Part shown: piece by piece, positions 9,933-17,577 of the stretch
Layout: each line of letters begins with the position of its first letter
How positions within the stretch are numbered: the first letter of the stretch is position 1
NCBI RefSeq assembly: GCF_030555055.1
Contig: NZ_JAMOAO010000001.1
Span: forward strand, 2,294,001-2,358,000
From: Nocardiopsis sp. YSL2
Lineage (GTDB): Bacteria; Actinomycetota; Actinomycetes; Streptosporangiales; Streptosporangiaceae
DNA length: 64,000 bases
Reading direction: 5' to 3'
The notes under the pieces: model-generated
What the model saw: only the letters and a program-made list of their open reading frames with translations
What the model was told of the DNA's origin: nothing
Databases searched by the model: none
Position numbers and translations under genes: made by a program

Positions 9933-9975
9933 ATGTACTGCGATTGATAGTACATGTACTACATCCTGCAGTACA
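9933..9975. promoter_or_regulatory. Clustered palindromes upstream of the ABC-2 operon
   Basis: Several overlapping inverted repeats share the half-site TGTACT/AGTACA. There is a perfect 12-bp palindrome AGTACATGTACT (9949-9960), ATGTACT (9933-9939) paired with AGTACAT (9949-9955), and TGTACTGC (9934-9941) paired with GCAGTACA (9968-9975). This AT-rich cluster just before the ATPase start is a strong operator candidate. ATGT...ACAT spacing is known for PadR-type regulators; the only regulator in the operon here is XRE-type. Confidence 0.6.
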
Positions 9976-10168
9976 GACACTCCCCCGTCAGGCCGGGTTC
10001 GGCGCAGGGGCGTTCTACCGCCGGCGCGGGCGGACGCGCAGATCACAGGGGCGGCGAGGGTGTGGCCGGATCCGGCCACACCACTCCCGGGTACGGGTAC
10101 TCGGCGATCGGAGGGGATCAGGGTCGACAATGGTCGGGAACGTACGGTTCAGGACCGCAGGAGGCCCC

Positions 10169-10594
10169 ATGCGCTGCAGCTACATCCGGCTTCTCGTCAA
10201 CGACTACGAGGCCTGCTTCCACTTCTACGCCGACATCCTCAAGCTGCCCGTCCTGTGGGGTGACGAGACGAGCAGGTACGCGGAGTTCGACGTGGAGTCC
10301 GGGACACGGCTCGCCATCAACCAGCGCGAGGTGATGGCCGAGGCGCTGGAGACCGACACCGCCGACCCCGAACTCCCGCACCAGGACCGGCTCGCGGTGG
10401 TCTTCCAGGTCGACGACGTCGACGTGACCGCCGCCAAGCTGGTCGCCGACGGCGCCCGCCAGGTCAGGGCGCCCTACGACTGGACCGCCTGGGGTGTGCG
10501 GGCCGCGCACTTCCGCGACCCCGACGGCTACCTGCTGGAGTTCAACCATCCGCTCATCCCCGTGGACGCCCCGGCGCCCCCGACGACCCCCTGA
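10169..10594 (+). CDS. VOC (glyoxalase/bleomycin-resistance) superfamily protein
   Basis: The 141-residue protein has the paired beta-alpha-beta-beta-beta modules of the VOC fold. The first begins CSYIRLLVNDYEACFHFYAD. The second ends with FRDPDGYLLEFNHPL, where a Glu is the usual metal ligand. The ATG at 10169 follows CAGGAGG with a 4-nt gap. VOC proteins may be dioxygenases, lyases or drug-binding proteins; the sequence does not decide. Its stop is 38 bp from the convergent hydrolase stop. Confidence 0.8.
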   Translation: MRCSYIRLLVNDYEACFHFYADILKLPVLWGDETSRYAEFDVESGTRLAINQREVMAEALETDTADPELPHQDRLAVVFQVDDVDVTAAKLVADGARQVRAPYDWTAWGVRAAHFRDPDGYLLEFNHPLIPVDAPAPPTTP

Positions 10595-10631
10595 GGCCCA
10601 CCGGGCCCCTGAACCCCTCTGGGCCCCAAGC

Positions 10632-11399
10632 TCACCTGGCGAGGTGGTCCACCAGCAGTTCGCTGACCCGCTCGGCGCGTTCCACACCGAGCAGGTGGGC
10701 GGCTCCGGTGACCACCTCGAACCGGGTGTCGGCGATCCCGTCGGCCAGCCGTCTCCCGTGCCCCGGGGGCACCAGGGCGTCGTGCGCCGCCGAGACCACC
10801 AGCGTCGGCGCCCGGACGGCGGAGACCAGGTGGCGCTGGTCCATGCCCGCGACCGCGTCGCAGATCGCGGCGTAGGCGCCCGGGTCGGTGCGCGTGAAGT
10901 CCTCGGTGAAGCGCTCGGTGACGTCGGGGTGGTCCTCGGCCATGTCGGGGGTGAACCACGGCAGGGCGACGTCGGCGGCCACCGACTCGATCCCCGACTC
11001 CCGGACCCGGGCCGCGACGCGGTCCCAGCGGTGCGGACGGGGGGTGCGCGGCGCGGCCGCGAGCAGGACGAGCCGCTCCAGCGTCCGGGGGGAGTTGGCC
11101 GCGATCCACACGAGCAGGGCGGCGCCGAACCCGGCGCCGACGGCCGACACGCGGGTGAAGCCCCGCTCCTCCAGCAGGCCCAGGATGTCCAGGGCCATGT
11201 CCTCGACGGAGTAGGGGCCCTCCGGGGCCGGCGAGAACCCGTGCCCCCGGTGGTTGATCCGTAGCACCTGGTGATCGCGCGTGAGTTCGGGGATCTGCGG
11301 CTCCCACACCGACATCCTGGTACCGAAGGGCGGAACCAGGAGCACGACGGGAGCGTGCCGTGGACCGTCGAGTCGGTACTGCAGCGGAATCAAGGCCAT
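10632..11399 (-). CDS. Alpha/beta-hydrolase fold protein lacking the nucleophile serine
   Basis: The 255-residue protein has the alpha/beta-hydrolase layout: an oxyanion region at LVPPFGTRMSVW, INHRGHGFS, an acid Asp in SAAHDALVPP and a catalytic-type His in GAAHLLG. It resembles the 3-oxoadipate enol-lactonase group. The nucleophile elbow, normally G-x-S-x-G, reads GAGFG with Gly90 in the serine position; the codon is GGG, so this is not a one-base reading problem. It is therefore probably not a standard esterase. A binding role or different chemistry is possible. It stands alone and is convergent with the VOC gene. Confidence 0.8.
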   Translation of the reverse strand: MALIPLQYRLDGPRHAPVVLLVPPFGTRMSVWEPQIPELTRDHQVLRINHRGHGFSPAPEGPYSVEDMALDILGLLEERGFTRVSAVGAGFGAALLVWIAANSPRTLERLVLLAAAPRTPRPHRWDRVAARVRESGIESVAADVALPWFTPDMAEDHPDVTERFTEDFTRTDPGAYAAICDAVAGMDQRHLVSAVRAPTLVVSAAHDALVPPGHGRRLADGIADTRFEVVTGAAHLLGVERAERVSELLVDHLAR

Positions 11400-11548
11400 G
11401 GAACCTCCGAGTCACCAGGACTCCCAGGCTATCCGGAGTCGTTTCGGGGGATCCAACGATTCCTCGGGCACCCCGCGAAGTGGAGGACAGTGGTTGACCG
11501 CCGTTCTCCCTACAGTCGTTTTCAGCCCCGCAGGAGCGACTGGGAACG

Positions 11549-12088
11549 GTGATCAGGATGACGACTCAGGTCGAGAACGCACGGACGGCCGACGCCGAGC
11601 GCGAGGCACTGCTGCGCGTGCTGGCGGAGCAGCGCGGCAACCTGCGGTACGCGGTGAGGGGACTGACCGACGAGCAGGCGCGGCGGCGCACCACGGTCAG
11701 CGCCCTGTGCCTCGGCGGCGTGGTCAAGCACGTGGCCCGCGGCGAGGAGCACTGGGCGCGTTTCATCCTGGAGGGCGACCCGGGCACGGACTACGAGTCA
11801 CCGGAGACCTACGCCGCGCACGAGGGCAGCTTCCGCCTGCTGGAGGGCGAGACGCTCCAGGGGATGCTGGAGAAGTACGGGCGCGTGGCGGCATGGACCG
11901 AGCGGATCGTTCGGGACCTGCCGAACCTGGAGGTCGCCCAGAAGCTGCCGACCGCCCCGTGGTTCCCGGAGGAGACCTTCTGGACCGCCCGCGATGTCCT
12001 GCTGCACATCATCGCCGAGAACGCCCAGCACAACGGCCACGCCGACATCATCCGTGAGGAGCTGGACGGCCAGAAGACGATGGGCTGA
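11549..12088 (+). CDS. DinB-family (DUF664-like) putative metal-dependent thiol transferase
   Basis: The 179-residue protein is a four-helix DinB-like bundle. Candidate metal ligands are His61 (VVKHVARGEEHW) and His161/His164 in the C-terminal HNGHADIIRE motif. DinB-like proteins of actinobacteria often act with mycothiol or bacillithiol, so a mycothiol-dependent transferase is plausible but unproven. The GTG at 11549 and the ATG at 11558 are both possible starts. The gene is divergent from the hydrolase. Confidence 0.8.
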   Translation: MIRMTTQVENARTADAEREALLRVLAEQRGNLRYAVRGLTDEQARRRTTVSALCLGGVVKHVARGEEHWARFILEGDPGTDYESPETYAAHEGSFRLLEGETLQGMLEKYGRVAAWTERIVRDLPNLEVAQKLPTAPWFPEETFWTARDVLLHIIAENAQHNGHADIIREELDGQKTMG

Positions 12089-12195
12089 CGTGGACGCGTG
12101 TCCCGCGCCCGGTGTCCACACGCGCACCGGCGACACGGGACTCCCGGGAAAGGCGACGGGGGCGTCCCCGCTGATCTGCGAGAACGCCCCCGGCA

Positions 12196-12336
12196 AGAGG
12201 TGGCGAGGGTCACCTCCGCATCCCCCCTCAAAGTACGGAGGCGACCCTCGCTCTGGGAAGCGGCCTGCGACTCCTCCCCCCGGGAGTCGCGGCCTGCATG
12301 GTCTGCCACGAGGAACGATCTCGGTCGTTCCTTGTT
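12196..12336 (+). ncRNA. Candidate 6C small RNA
   Basis: This lies in a 410-bp gene-free stretch. A 15-bp stem with one mismatch (12203-12218 with 12236-12251) has a loop containing CCCCCC. A second stem (12267-12274 with 12283-12290) has the loop TCCCCCCG. A third hairpin follows (AGGAACGA with TCGTTCCT, 12311-12332) and then TGTTGATAG, resembling an intrinsic terminator. Two hairpins with six or more loop cytosines define the actinobacterial 6C RNA, whose loops pair with G-rich ribosome sites. No clear plus-strand promoter is visible. On the minus strand, TTGTTC and TAGTGT with a 17-nt gap could start an antisense RNA, so the strand is not certain. Confidence 0.6.
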
Positions 12337-12498
12337 GATAGAGACACTACCCACCGCACCCCCGAAGAACAACCCTGTGTCACGACTAACTACTTAAAGT
12401 GATCGTCATGGTCGTGCAGGGCCGACGCCAATGAGCCGCGGGCAGTGCCAACCCGGGGTCATGGCGGGCCGCGCGAAGAGCGCGCATAGCCTGGTCCG

Positions 12499-13281
12499 GT
12501 GAGATCCGTACTCCTCAGCCCACGGTGGATCGGCCTGCACGCGCTGGCCGTCCTCGCCCTCGTCGTGTGCGTCGCCGGCACCTACTGGCAGTCGGTCCGC
12601 GCCTTCGAGCCCGACCGCGACGTCGTCACCAATCCCGTCGCCGACCTCACCGACGCCGAGGAGCTCGACGACCTGCTCGCCCCCGGCGAGTACGCCCACC
12701 CGGACTCCTACGCCAACACGGCCGTGACCGCGACCGGGTCCTTCGACACCGGCGCCCAGCTCCTGGTGCCCCGCACGCACGACGGCACCGAGGGGTTCGA
12801 CGTGGTCCTTCCACTGGTCACCGGGGACGGTGTCGCCCTCGCCGTCAACCGCGGCTGGACCGGCGACCCCGACGACGTCCCCGCCGCGCCGGAGGGCGAG
12901 GTCACCGTCGCCGGCTGGCTGGTGCCGCCCACCACCGCGGCCGACGGCATCGTGCCGGTGGACGTCCCCGAGGGCCAGGTCGAGCGCATCGCTCCCTCGG
13001 TCCTGGTCAACGAGTGGGACTACCGCCTCTACGAGGGCCACCTGACGCTTCCCGCGAGCGAACCGGCCACCGCGTCACTCGTGCCCGCGCCGCCGCCCGA
13101 GCCGCCCACCGGGATCACGATCAACTGGCGCAGCCTCAGCTACACCTTCCAGTGGGCGCTCTTCGGTCTGTCCGCGGTCGCCTACTGGGCGATCAGCGTG
13201 CGCCGGGAGGTGCGGGCGGAGCGGGCCCGGCGGGAAGGGAAGGGCGAGGAGGAGACGGCTCAGGCGGTCGCGGGCTCCTGA
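12499..13281 (+). CDS. SURF1-family cytochrome oxidase assembly protein (copy 1)
   Basis: The 260-residue protein has the SURF1 plan: an N-terminal membrane helix (about 10-30), a periplasmic-side domain with VNRGWTGDP and a C-terminal helix (about 216-235) ending in basic residues. SURF1/Shy1 proteins assist heme a insertion and assembly of aa3-type cytochrome oxidase. The GTG start at 12499 has TAGCCT 6 nt upstream, which suggests a leaderless message. It overlaps the convergent DUF3817 gene by 22 bp. A second SURF1 gene is at 58858-59715. Confidence 0.87.
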   Translation: MRSVLLSPRWIGLHALAVLALVVCVAGTYWQSVRAFEPDRDVVTNPVADLTDAEELDDLLAPGEYAHPDSYANTAVTATGSFDTGAQLLVPRTHDGTEGFDVVLPLVTGDGVALAVNRGWTGDPDDVPAAPEGEVTVAGWLVPPTTAADGIVPVDVPEGQVERIAPSVLVNEWDYRLYEGHLTLPASEPATASLVPAPPPEPPTGITINWRSLSYTFQWALFGLSAVAYWAISVRREVRAERARREGKGEEETAQAVAGS

Positions 13282-13703
13282 GACCGCTCGGCCTCCTTCG
13301 CCCGCTCCGAGCGCACCACCCGGTGCTCGACGACGAACCCGAGCACGGGGATCGTGCCCGCGAGCACCACGCCCAGGGTGCGCCCGGCGCCCCAGCGGCG
13401 GTCCAGCGACACCCACAGCACGACCAGCACGTAGGCCATGTAGATGTAGCCGTGCGGCATCGCGATGAACATCATCAGCGGCGACTCCGGCCCGAACCAG
13501 TGCTCCCACCCCCGCGGGGCGGGCACCAGCCCGAACATCGAGTCCTCCCCCACCAGGTACTTCGCGGGCATCGCCACGAAGGTCAGACCCAGCAGGAAGA
13601 CTCCCGTCACGTACGCGAGCACCCGGTACAACGCGAACGACACACGCCTCTTGTCCACGGCGACTTCATCCCATTCAACGACGAACGCCCCGATCGGGGC
13701 CAT
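13260..13703 (-). CDS. DUF3817 integral membrane protein
   Basis: The 147-residue protein has three to four membrane helices and features typical of DUF3817, including FALYRVLAYVTGVFLLGLTF and MPHGYIYMAY near the middle. DUF3817 proteins lie beside SURF1 genes in many actinobacteria, which suggests a respiratory or membrane-assembly link; the biochemical role is unknown. TAACCT is found 5 nt before the ATG, so translation may be leaderless. Confidence 0.85.
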   Translation of the reverse strand: MAPIGAFVVEWDEVAVDKRRVSFALYRVLAYVTGVFLLGLTFVAMPAKYLVGEDSMFGLVPAPRGWEHWFGPESPLMMFIAMPHGYIYMAYVLVVLWVSLDRRWGAGRTLGVVLAGTIPVLGFVVEHRVVRSERAKEAERSQEPATA

Positions 13704-13716
13704 CTTCGAGGTTAAG

Positions 13717-13919
13717 CCCGCCCGTCGCCCACCACCGCCCGGGGGCCGCTCCGCGGACCAGACGGGCTACCACCCTCACACGACACCTCCGGCGCAGCAC
13801 CCCCGCCCGTCGCCCACCACCGCCCGGGGGCCGCTCCGCGGACCAGACGGGCTACCACCCTCACACGACACCTCCGGCGCAGCACCCCCGCCCGTCGCCC
13901 ACCACCGCCCGGGGGCCGC
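13717..13919. repeat. Perfect tandem repeat, 85-bp unit, about 2.4 copies
   Basis: The unit begins CCCGCCCGTCGCCCACCACC and repeats at exactly 85-bp spacing (for example the same T at 13725, 13810 and 13895) with no mismatch over 203 bp. It fills the gap between the 3' end of the glycosyltransferase gene and the 5' end of the DUF3817 gene. Any transcript reading through from the glycosyltransferase gene would contain it. Confidence 0.95.
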
Positions 13920-13945
13920 CGCGGGGTACCCCGCGGCGGGACCGG

Positions 13946-15517
13946 TCAGGTCTTGTTCGAGACGCGGATCGGGCTGCTCCAGCGGCCGTCGGAGCTGGCG
14001 GTCCAGGCCCTCGGGATCATCCGTAGCGACAGGTAGGCGTCCACCAGCCGGACGGGGAAGAAGAACAGCCCGTAGAGCAGGTAGGACGGCCTGCGCCGCA
14101 CCATCGCCATGACGCACGTGAGCATGTAGTCGGGCACGAACAGGCCGATGACGATCGCCGTCAGCGGCAGGAGCGCCGTCACCGCGGTGAAGCCCTCCCC
14201 GAAGTACGGGACCGTGAGGGCGGTCTCTCCCCAGAGCGTGCCGACCAGGACGAAGACGCCGAGCAGGGTCGTGGCCAGCAGGGTGAACGAGACCACCACG
14301 ACCTCGGCGATGTAGAGCGCCAGCGCCAGCCAGAACACGCTCGGCCACACCTTGTGGCGCCGCACCGTCTGCCAGAACCCCAGCGTCCACCGGCCGACCT
14401 GCTTGTAGTAGTCGCGGAAGGTGAACGGGTCCTGGCTGTAGGCCTTGGTGTCCGGACGCATCGAGATCGTGCCGAGGCGCTTGCGCTGCACCTCGAACGT
14501 CATGTTGAAGTCCTCGATGACCAGGCCCTTGGGGTTGATCTCCACCTCGCGCAGCGCACTGCTGCGGTAGACGCTGGCGAACCCCGGCACGATGAAGGAC
14601 GTGTTGGTGCGCTTCCAGGTCTGGCCGAACCGCATGAGGTACTGGAGAAGGAAGTACAGGCGGTCCCGGTAGGCCGAGATCAGCCGTCCGACGAACGTGC
14701 GCTCCCACGGCTTCCACTCCGACACGACGAACCCGGCGACGGCGGCGACACCGGGATCGCTCAACTGGCGCTTGGCGCCCCGCACGTAGCCCTCGTCGAG
14801 TTCGGTGTCCGCGTCCAGGATCACCACGCCGTCGTAGTTGTCGGTGAGCGCGAACTCCTCGATGACCGCCTCGATGGCACCGGCCTTGCCCCGGTTGGTC
14901 AGGAGTTCGAGGACGTTGACGCCCGTCCTGGCGGCGATCTCCGCGGTGGCGTCCCCGGAGGAGTCCGAGACCACGTAGATGTCCCAGCGGTCGAACAGGC
15001 TCAGGGCGGAGGCGATGGCCCCGTCGATGACCGGTTCCTCGTTGTGCGCCGGGATGACGACGGCGAGCGTGATGTCCTCGGCGGCGTCCGCCTCCGACAC
15101 GCCTCCCGAGCCTCCTTCGACCACGCCGGAGGGCCGTTCGCCGGTCTCGGCCAGAGCCGTCCCGCCGGCCCCGGAGCGGCCGGACACCGCCGGCTCCGGT
15201 TCGCCCCCCGGGCCGCCGGCGGCGACCAGGACGCGGTCGCGGGAGTCCTCCGGGGCGACGGCCCGGCGCCCTCCGGCGCGGGACCCCCTCCGCAGGACGG
15301 ACCGGGCGGACTCCTCCGTGAGACGGAGCAGCCCCATGACCGTCCACAGCAGGAGGTTCGCGCCGAAGGCCAGCCACAGGAAGGCGTAGGCGAGGACACC
15401 GCCGGTCGCGGCGGCCAGCCCGGAGGCGTAGTCGAACCAGTAGACGAAGAGCGCGACGGTCAGCACCAGGGCGACCAGCCCTGTGAGCAGCCCGACGGTG
15501 AAGCGCACGATACGCAC
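13946..15517 (-). CDS. Membrane-bound glycosyltransferase, family 2
   Basis: The 523-residue protein has two N-terminal membrane helices (about 5-28 and 38-62), a low-complexity linker and a GT2 catalytic domain from about residue 145. Visible are VVIPAHNEE, TNRGKAGA, the metal-binding ILDADTELDEGY, FVIEDFN-like IEDFNMTFEVQR, and QVGRW, the equivalent of the Q/RxxRW motif of processive transferases. Three to four C-terminal helices follow. It resembles poly-N-acetylglucosamine or hyaluronan-type synthases, making a cell-surface polysaccharide from UDP- or GDP-sugars. The start is GTG 15517, with GGAGG about 11 nt upstream. It is divergent from a WbqC/PIG-L/epimerase operon. Confidence 0.85.
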   Translation of the reverse strand: MRIVRFTVGLLTGLVALVLTVALFVYWFDYASGLAAATGGVLAYAFLWLAFGANLLLWTVMGLLRLTEESARSVLRRGSRAGGRRAVAPEDSRDRVLVAAGGPGGEPEPAVSGRSGAGGTALAETGERPSGVVEGGSGGVSEADAAEDITLAVVIPAHNEEPVIDGAIASALSLFDRWDIYVVSDSSGDATAEIAARTGVNVLELLTNRGKAGAIEAVIEEFALTDNYDGVVILDADTELDEGYVRGAKRQLSDPGVAAVAGFVVSEWKPWERTFVGRLISAYRDRLYFLLQYLMRFGQTWKRTNTSFIVPGFASVYRSSALREVEINPKGLVIEDFNMTFEVQRKRLGTISMRPDTKAYSQDPFTFRDYYKQVGRWTLGFWQTVRRHKVWPSVFWLALALYIAEVVVVSFTLLATTLLGVFVLVGTLWGETALTVPYFGEGFTAVTALLPLTAIVIGLFVPDYMLTCVMAMVRRRPSYLLYGLFFFPVRLVDAYLSLRMIPRAWTASSDGRWSSPIRVSNKT

Positions 15518-15793
15518 GGCCTTGAACCCCTCCGAAGATCAGTGGTTTCGGGCCGACAATAACCCAGAAGGTCGGCGATAGGTTGACGCCCTACGACACC
15601 GGCAGGTTGACCCGGGTTCGCGTCCTATGTAGGCCACGCAAATCGTATCCACGGGCTTGCGTGAAGTGGTACCCATTAGAAGATATTTGGGAGGAAGGCC
15701 GGGGGCTCATGATGCCACTGGTTTGTTCGGGTCCATCTGGAGACTCGCGCGAACCCCCGGCCACGTCACACTGAGAGAAGGAGAACGCCCGGC
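15518..15793. promoter_or_regulatory. Divergent control region of the glycan cluster
   Basis: A 276-bp gap separates the glycosyltransferase gene (minus) from the WbqC-like gene (plus). It contains two AGGTTGAC direct repeats (around 15582 and 15603) and a clearly AT-richer patch near 15650-15690. Promoters for both directions should be here, but no hexamer pair with good spacing stands out. Confidence 0.35.
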
Positions 15794-16612
15794 GTGATCG
15801 GCGATCCAGCCACCGCATCGCCCGATCCTGACCGCGCGGAGCAGGAGCGGGCACACTGCGCCGCCGACGGTTCCGCGCCTGTGGCCAGCGATGGAACCGG
15901 CACCGTCCGGGTGGCGATCCATCAGCCGCACTACCTGCCGTGGCTGGGCCTGATCGACAAGATCGACCGGTCCGACCACTTCGTCGTTCTGGACACGGTT
16001 CAGTTCGAGCGGCGCGGCTGGCAGAACCGAAACTACGTGGCCGGCCGCGGAGACCCGATCCTGCTGACCGTGCCGGTGACTCAGGGACACCGGACGGACC
16101 GCATAGTGGACAAATATATTGACAACACCCACAAATGGAAGCGGAAGCACTACAAGGCACTGGCTGAACACTGTTACCGAAATGCTCCGTACTGGGACGA
16201 CTACGCGGAAGAAATCGCCCGTTTGTACGAGAGCGAGTGGAAACGTGTCGCGGACCTGGCCATAGCCACCACACGGCTGCTGCTGCGCGGCTTCGGCATC
16301 ACCACGCCGCTGCTGCGCGCCAGCGAGATCGGGGACCTTCCCGGGACCAAGAGCGAGCTCCTCGGCCGGATCTGCGCACGGACGGGCGCCGACACCCTCG
16401 TGTCGGGGTCCGGGGCCAAGGACTACCTGGATCCGGAGGTCCTGCGCGGCCACGGGGTCGGCATCGAGTGGCAGGGCTTCCGCCACCCGGTCTACCGCCA
16501 GCACTCCCGCGGCGACGGGGACTTCGTGCCCCGGTTGTCGGCCCTCGACCTCCTGCTCAACGCCGGCCCCGACGCACTCCACGTGCTCCGGCAGGCGCGC
16601 GTGCACACCTGA
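15794..16612 (+). CDS. WbqC-like family protein
   Basis: The 272-residue protein contains the WbqC signature IHQPHYLPWLGLIDKI (about 41-56) followed by DTVQFERRGWQNRN. After a leader of about 35 residues it fills the family length. WbqC-like proteins occur in O-antigen and other glycan clusters; their chemistry is not established, and roles in amino-sugar or acyl transfer have been suggested. The GTG start at 15794 follows GAAGGAG. Part of the gene (about 16090-16270) uses A/T-ending codons unusual here (a 60-base stretch counts 45% GC), which suggests transfer. It opens the plus-strand operon with the deacetylase and epimerase. Confidence 0.83.
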   Translation: MIGDPATASPDPDRAEQERAHCAADGSAPVASDGTGTVRVAIHQPHYLPWLGLIDKIDRSDHFVVLDTVQFERRGWQNRNYVAGRGDPILLTVPVTQGHRTDRIVDKYIDNTHKWKRKHYKALAEHCYRNAPYWDDYAEEIARLYESEWKRVADLAIATTRLLLRGFGITTPLLRASEIGDLPGTKSELLGRICARTGADTLVSGSGAKDYLDPEVLRGHGVGIEWQGFRHPVYRQHSRGDGDFVPRLSALDLLLNAGPDALHVLRQARVHT

Positions 16613-16733
16613 CCCGCCGCTGGCCACGAGTCAGCACCCGGGTCCACCGCCCGCCCACGACCACGGGGCGGCCCCGCACCACTGACTCGGGAACCACCCG
16701 AACCCCCACTCGGCCAAGAAACGGGACACTGCC

Positions 16734-17447
16734 ATGACGACGGACTGGGCCCAGGAGCGCATCCTGGTCTTCGCACCCCACCCCGACGACGAGACCCTCG
16801 GCTGCGGCGGCCTGCTCAGCAAGGCCAAACGGGCCGGGGCCGAGGTCCTCGTCCAGTTCATCACGGTCGGCGACACCGCGGACGAGTCGGCCAAGGGGTT
16901 CTCGACGGCGGAGGAGCGCTACGCCGAGATCAAGAAGGTGTCCGACCACTTCCGCTGGGACGACTGGAACATGGCGCTGCCGGGCGACCAGTTCCACCTG
17001 CGCCTGGACACCGTCGCCCAGGTGGACCTGGCCCAGATCATCGAGCGCGAGAGCCCGATCTCGATCGCCCGCACGCGTCCCACCGTGGTGCTGGCGCCGC
17101 ACCGCACGAGCTACAACCAGGACCACCGGGCCGTCGCCGAGGCCGTGCACACCGCCCTGCGCCCGTCCAACACGGCCCTGCGCCACCACCCGCGGCTCGT
17201 CCTGTCCTACGAGGAGGCGGCCGACCAGTGGCGGTCAGAACCCGTGGCGCCGCCCTCGCTCATCGTCGAACTGGACGAGGACGACGTGCGCGCCAAGCTC
17301 CAGGCCATGGAGCTGTACGGCTCCCAGGCGCACGAGCACCCCCACACCAGGTCCGAGACGACCCTGCGCAGCCTCGCCGTCCTGAGGGGCATGCAGGCCG
17401 GTGTGGCCCTCGGGGAGGGCTTCCACGTCGCGCGCTGGCTGGCGTGA
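16734..17447 (+). CDS. PIG-L family N-acetylglucosaminyl deacetylase
   Basis: The 237-residue protein has the zinc motif APHPDDE (residues 14-20) and the later H-x-x-H-type motif in NQDHRAVAEA. PIG-L/LmbE enzymes remove acetyl groups from N-acetylglucosamine-containing molecules, as in mycothiol or glycolipid synthesis. Between a WbqC-like protein and a sugar epimerase it probably deacetylates a nucleotide- or lipid-linked amino sugar. A mycothiol MshB role is less likely because of this context. Confidence 0.87.
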   Translation: MTTDWAQERILVFAPHPDDETLGCGGLLSKAKRAGAEVLVQFITVGDTADESAKGFSTAEERYAEIKKVSDHFRWDDWNMALPGDQFHLRLDTVAQVDLAQIIERESPISIARTRPTVVLAPHRTSYNQDHRAVAEAVHTALRPSNTALRHHPRLVLSYEEAADQWRSEPVAPPSLIVELDEDDVRAKLQAMELYGSQAHEHPHTRSETTLRSLAVLRGMQAGVALGEGFHVARWLA

Positions 17448-17577
17448 GACCCGCCGGACCGAGAACCGTCCCGGGCACCGACCCCGTTCCCCGGGACCCG
17501 CACTCCCCCACCCGTCCCATCACACACATCTCTCCCCCTGAGTACAGCAACGCACAGCACCCACATGGAGGGGAAAC

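Noticed and set aside
13717..13919. CRISPR array
   Set aside because: The repeats are 85 bp and directly adjacent with no spacers, and there are no cas genes.
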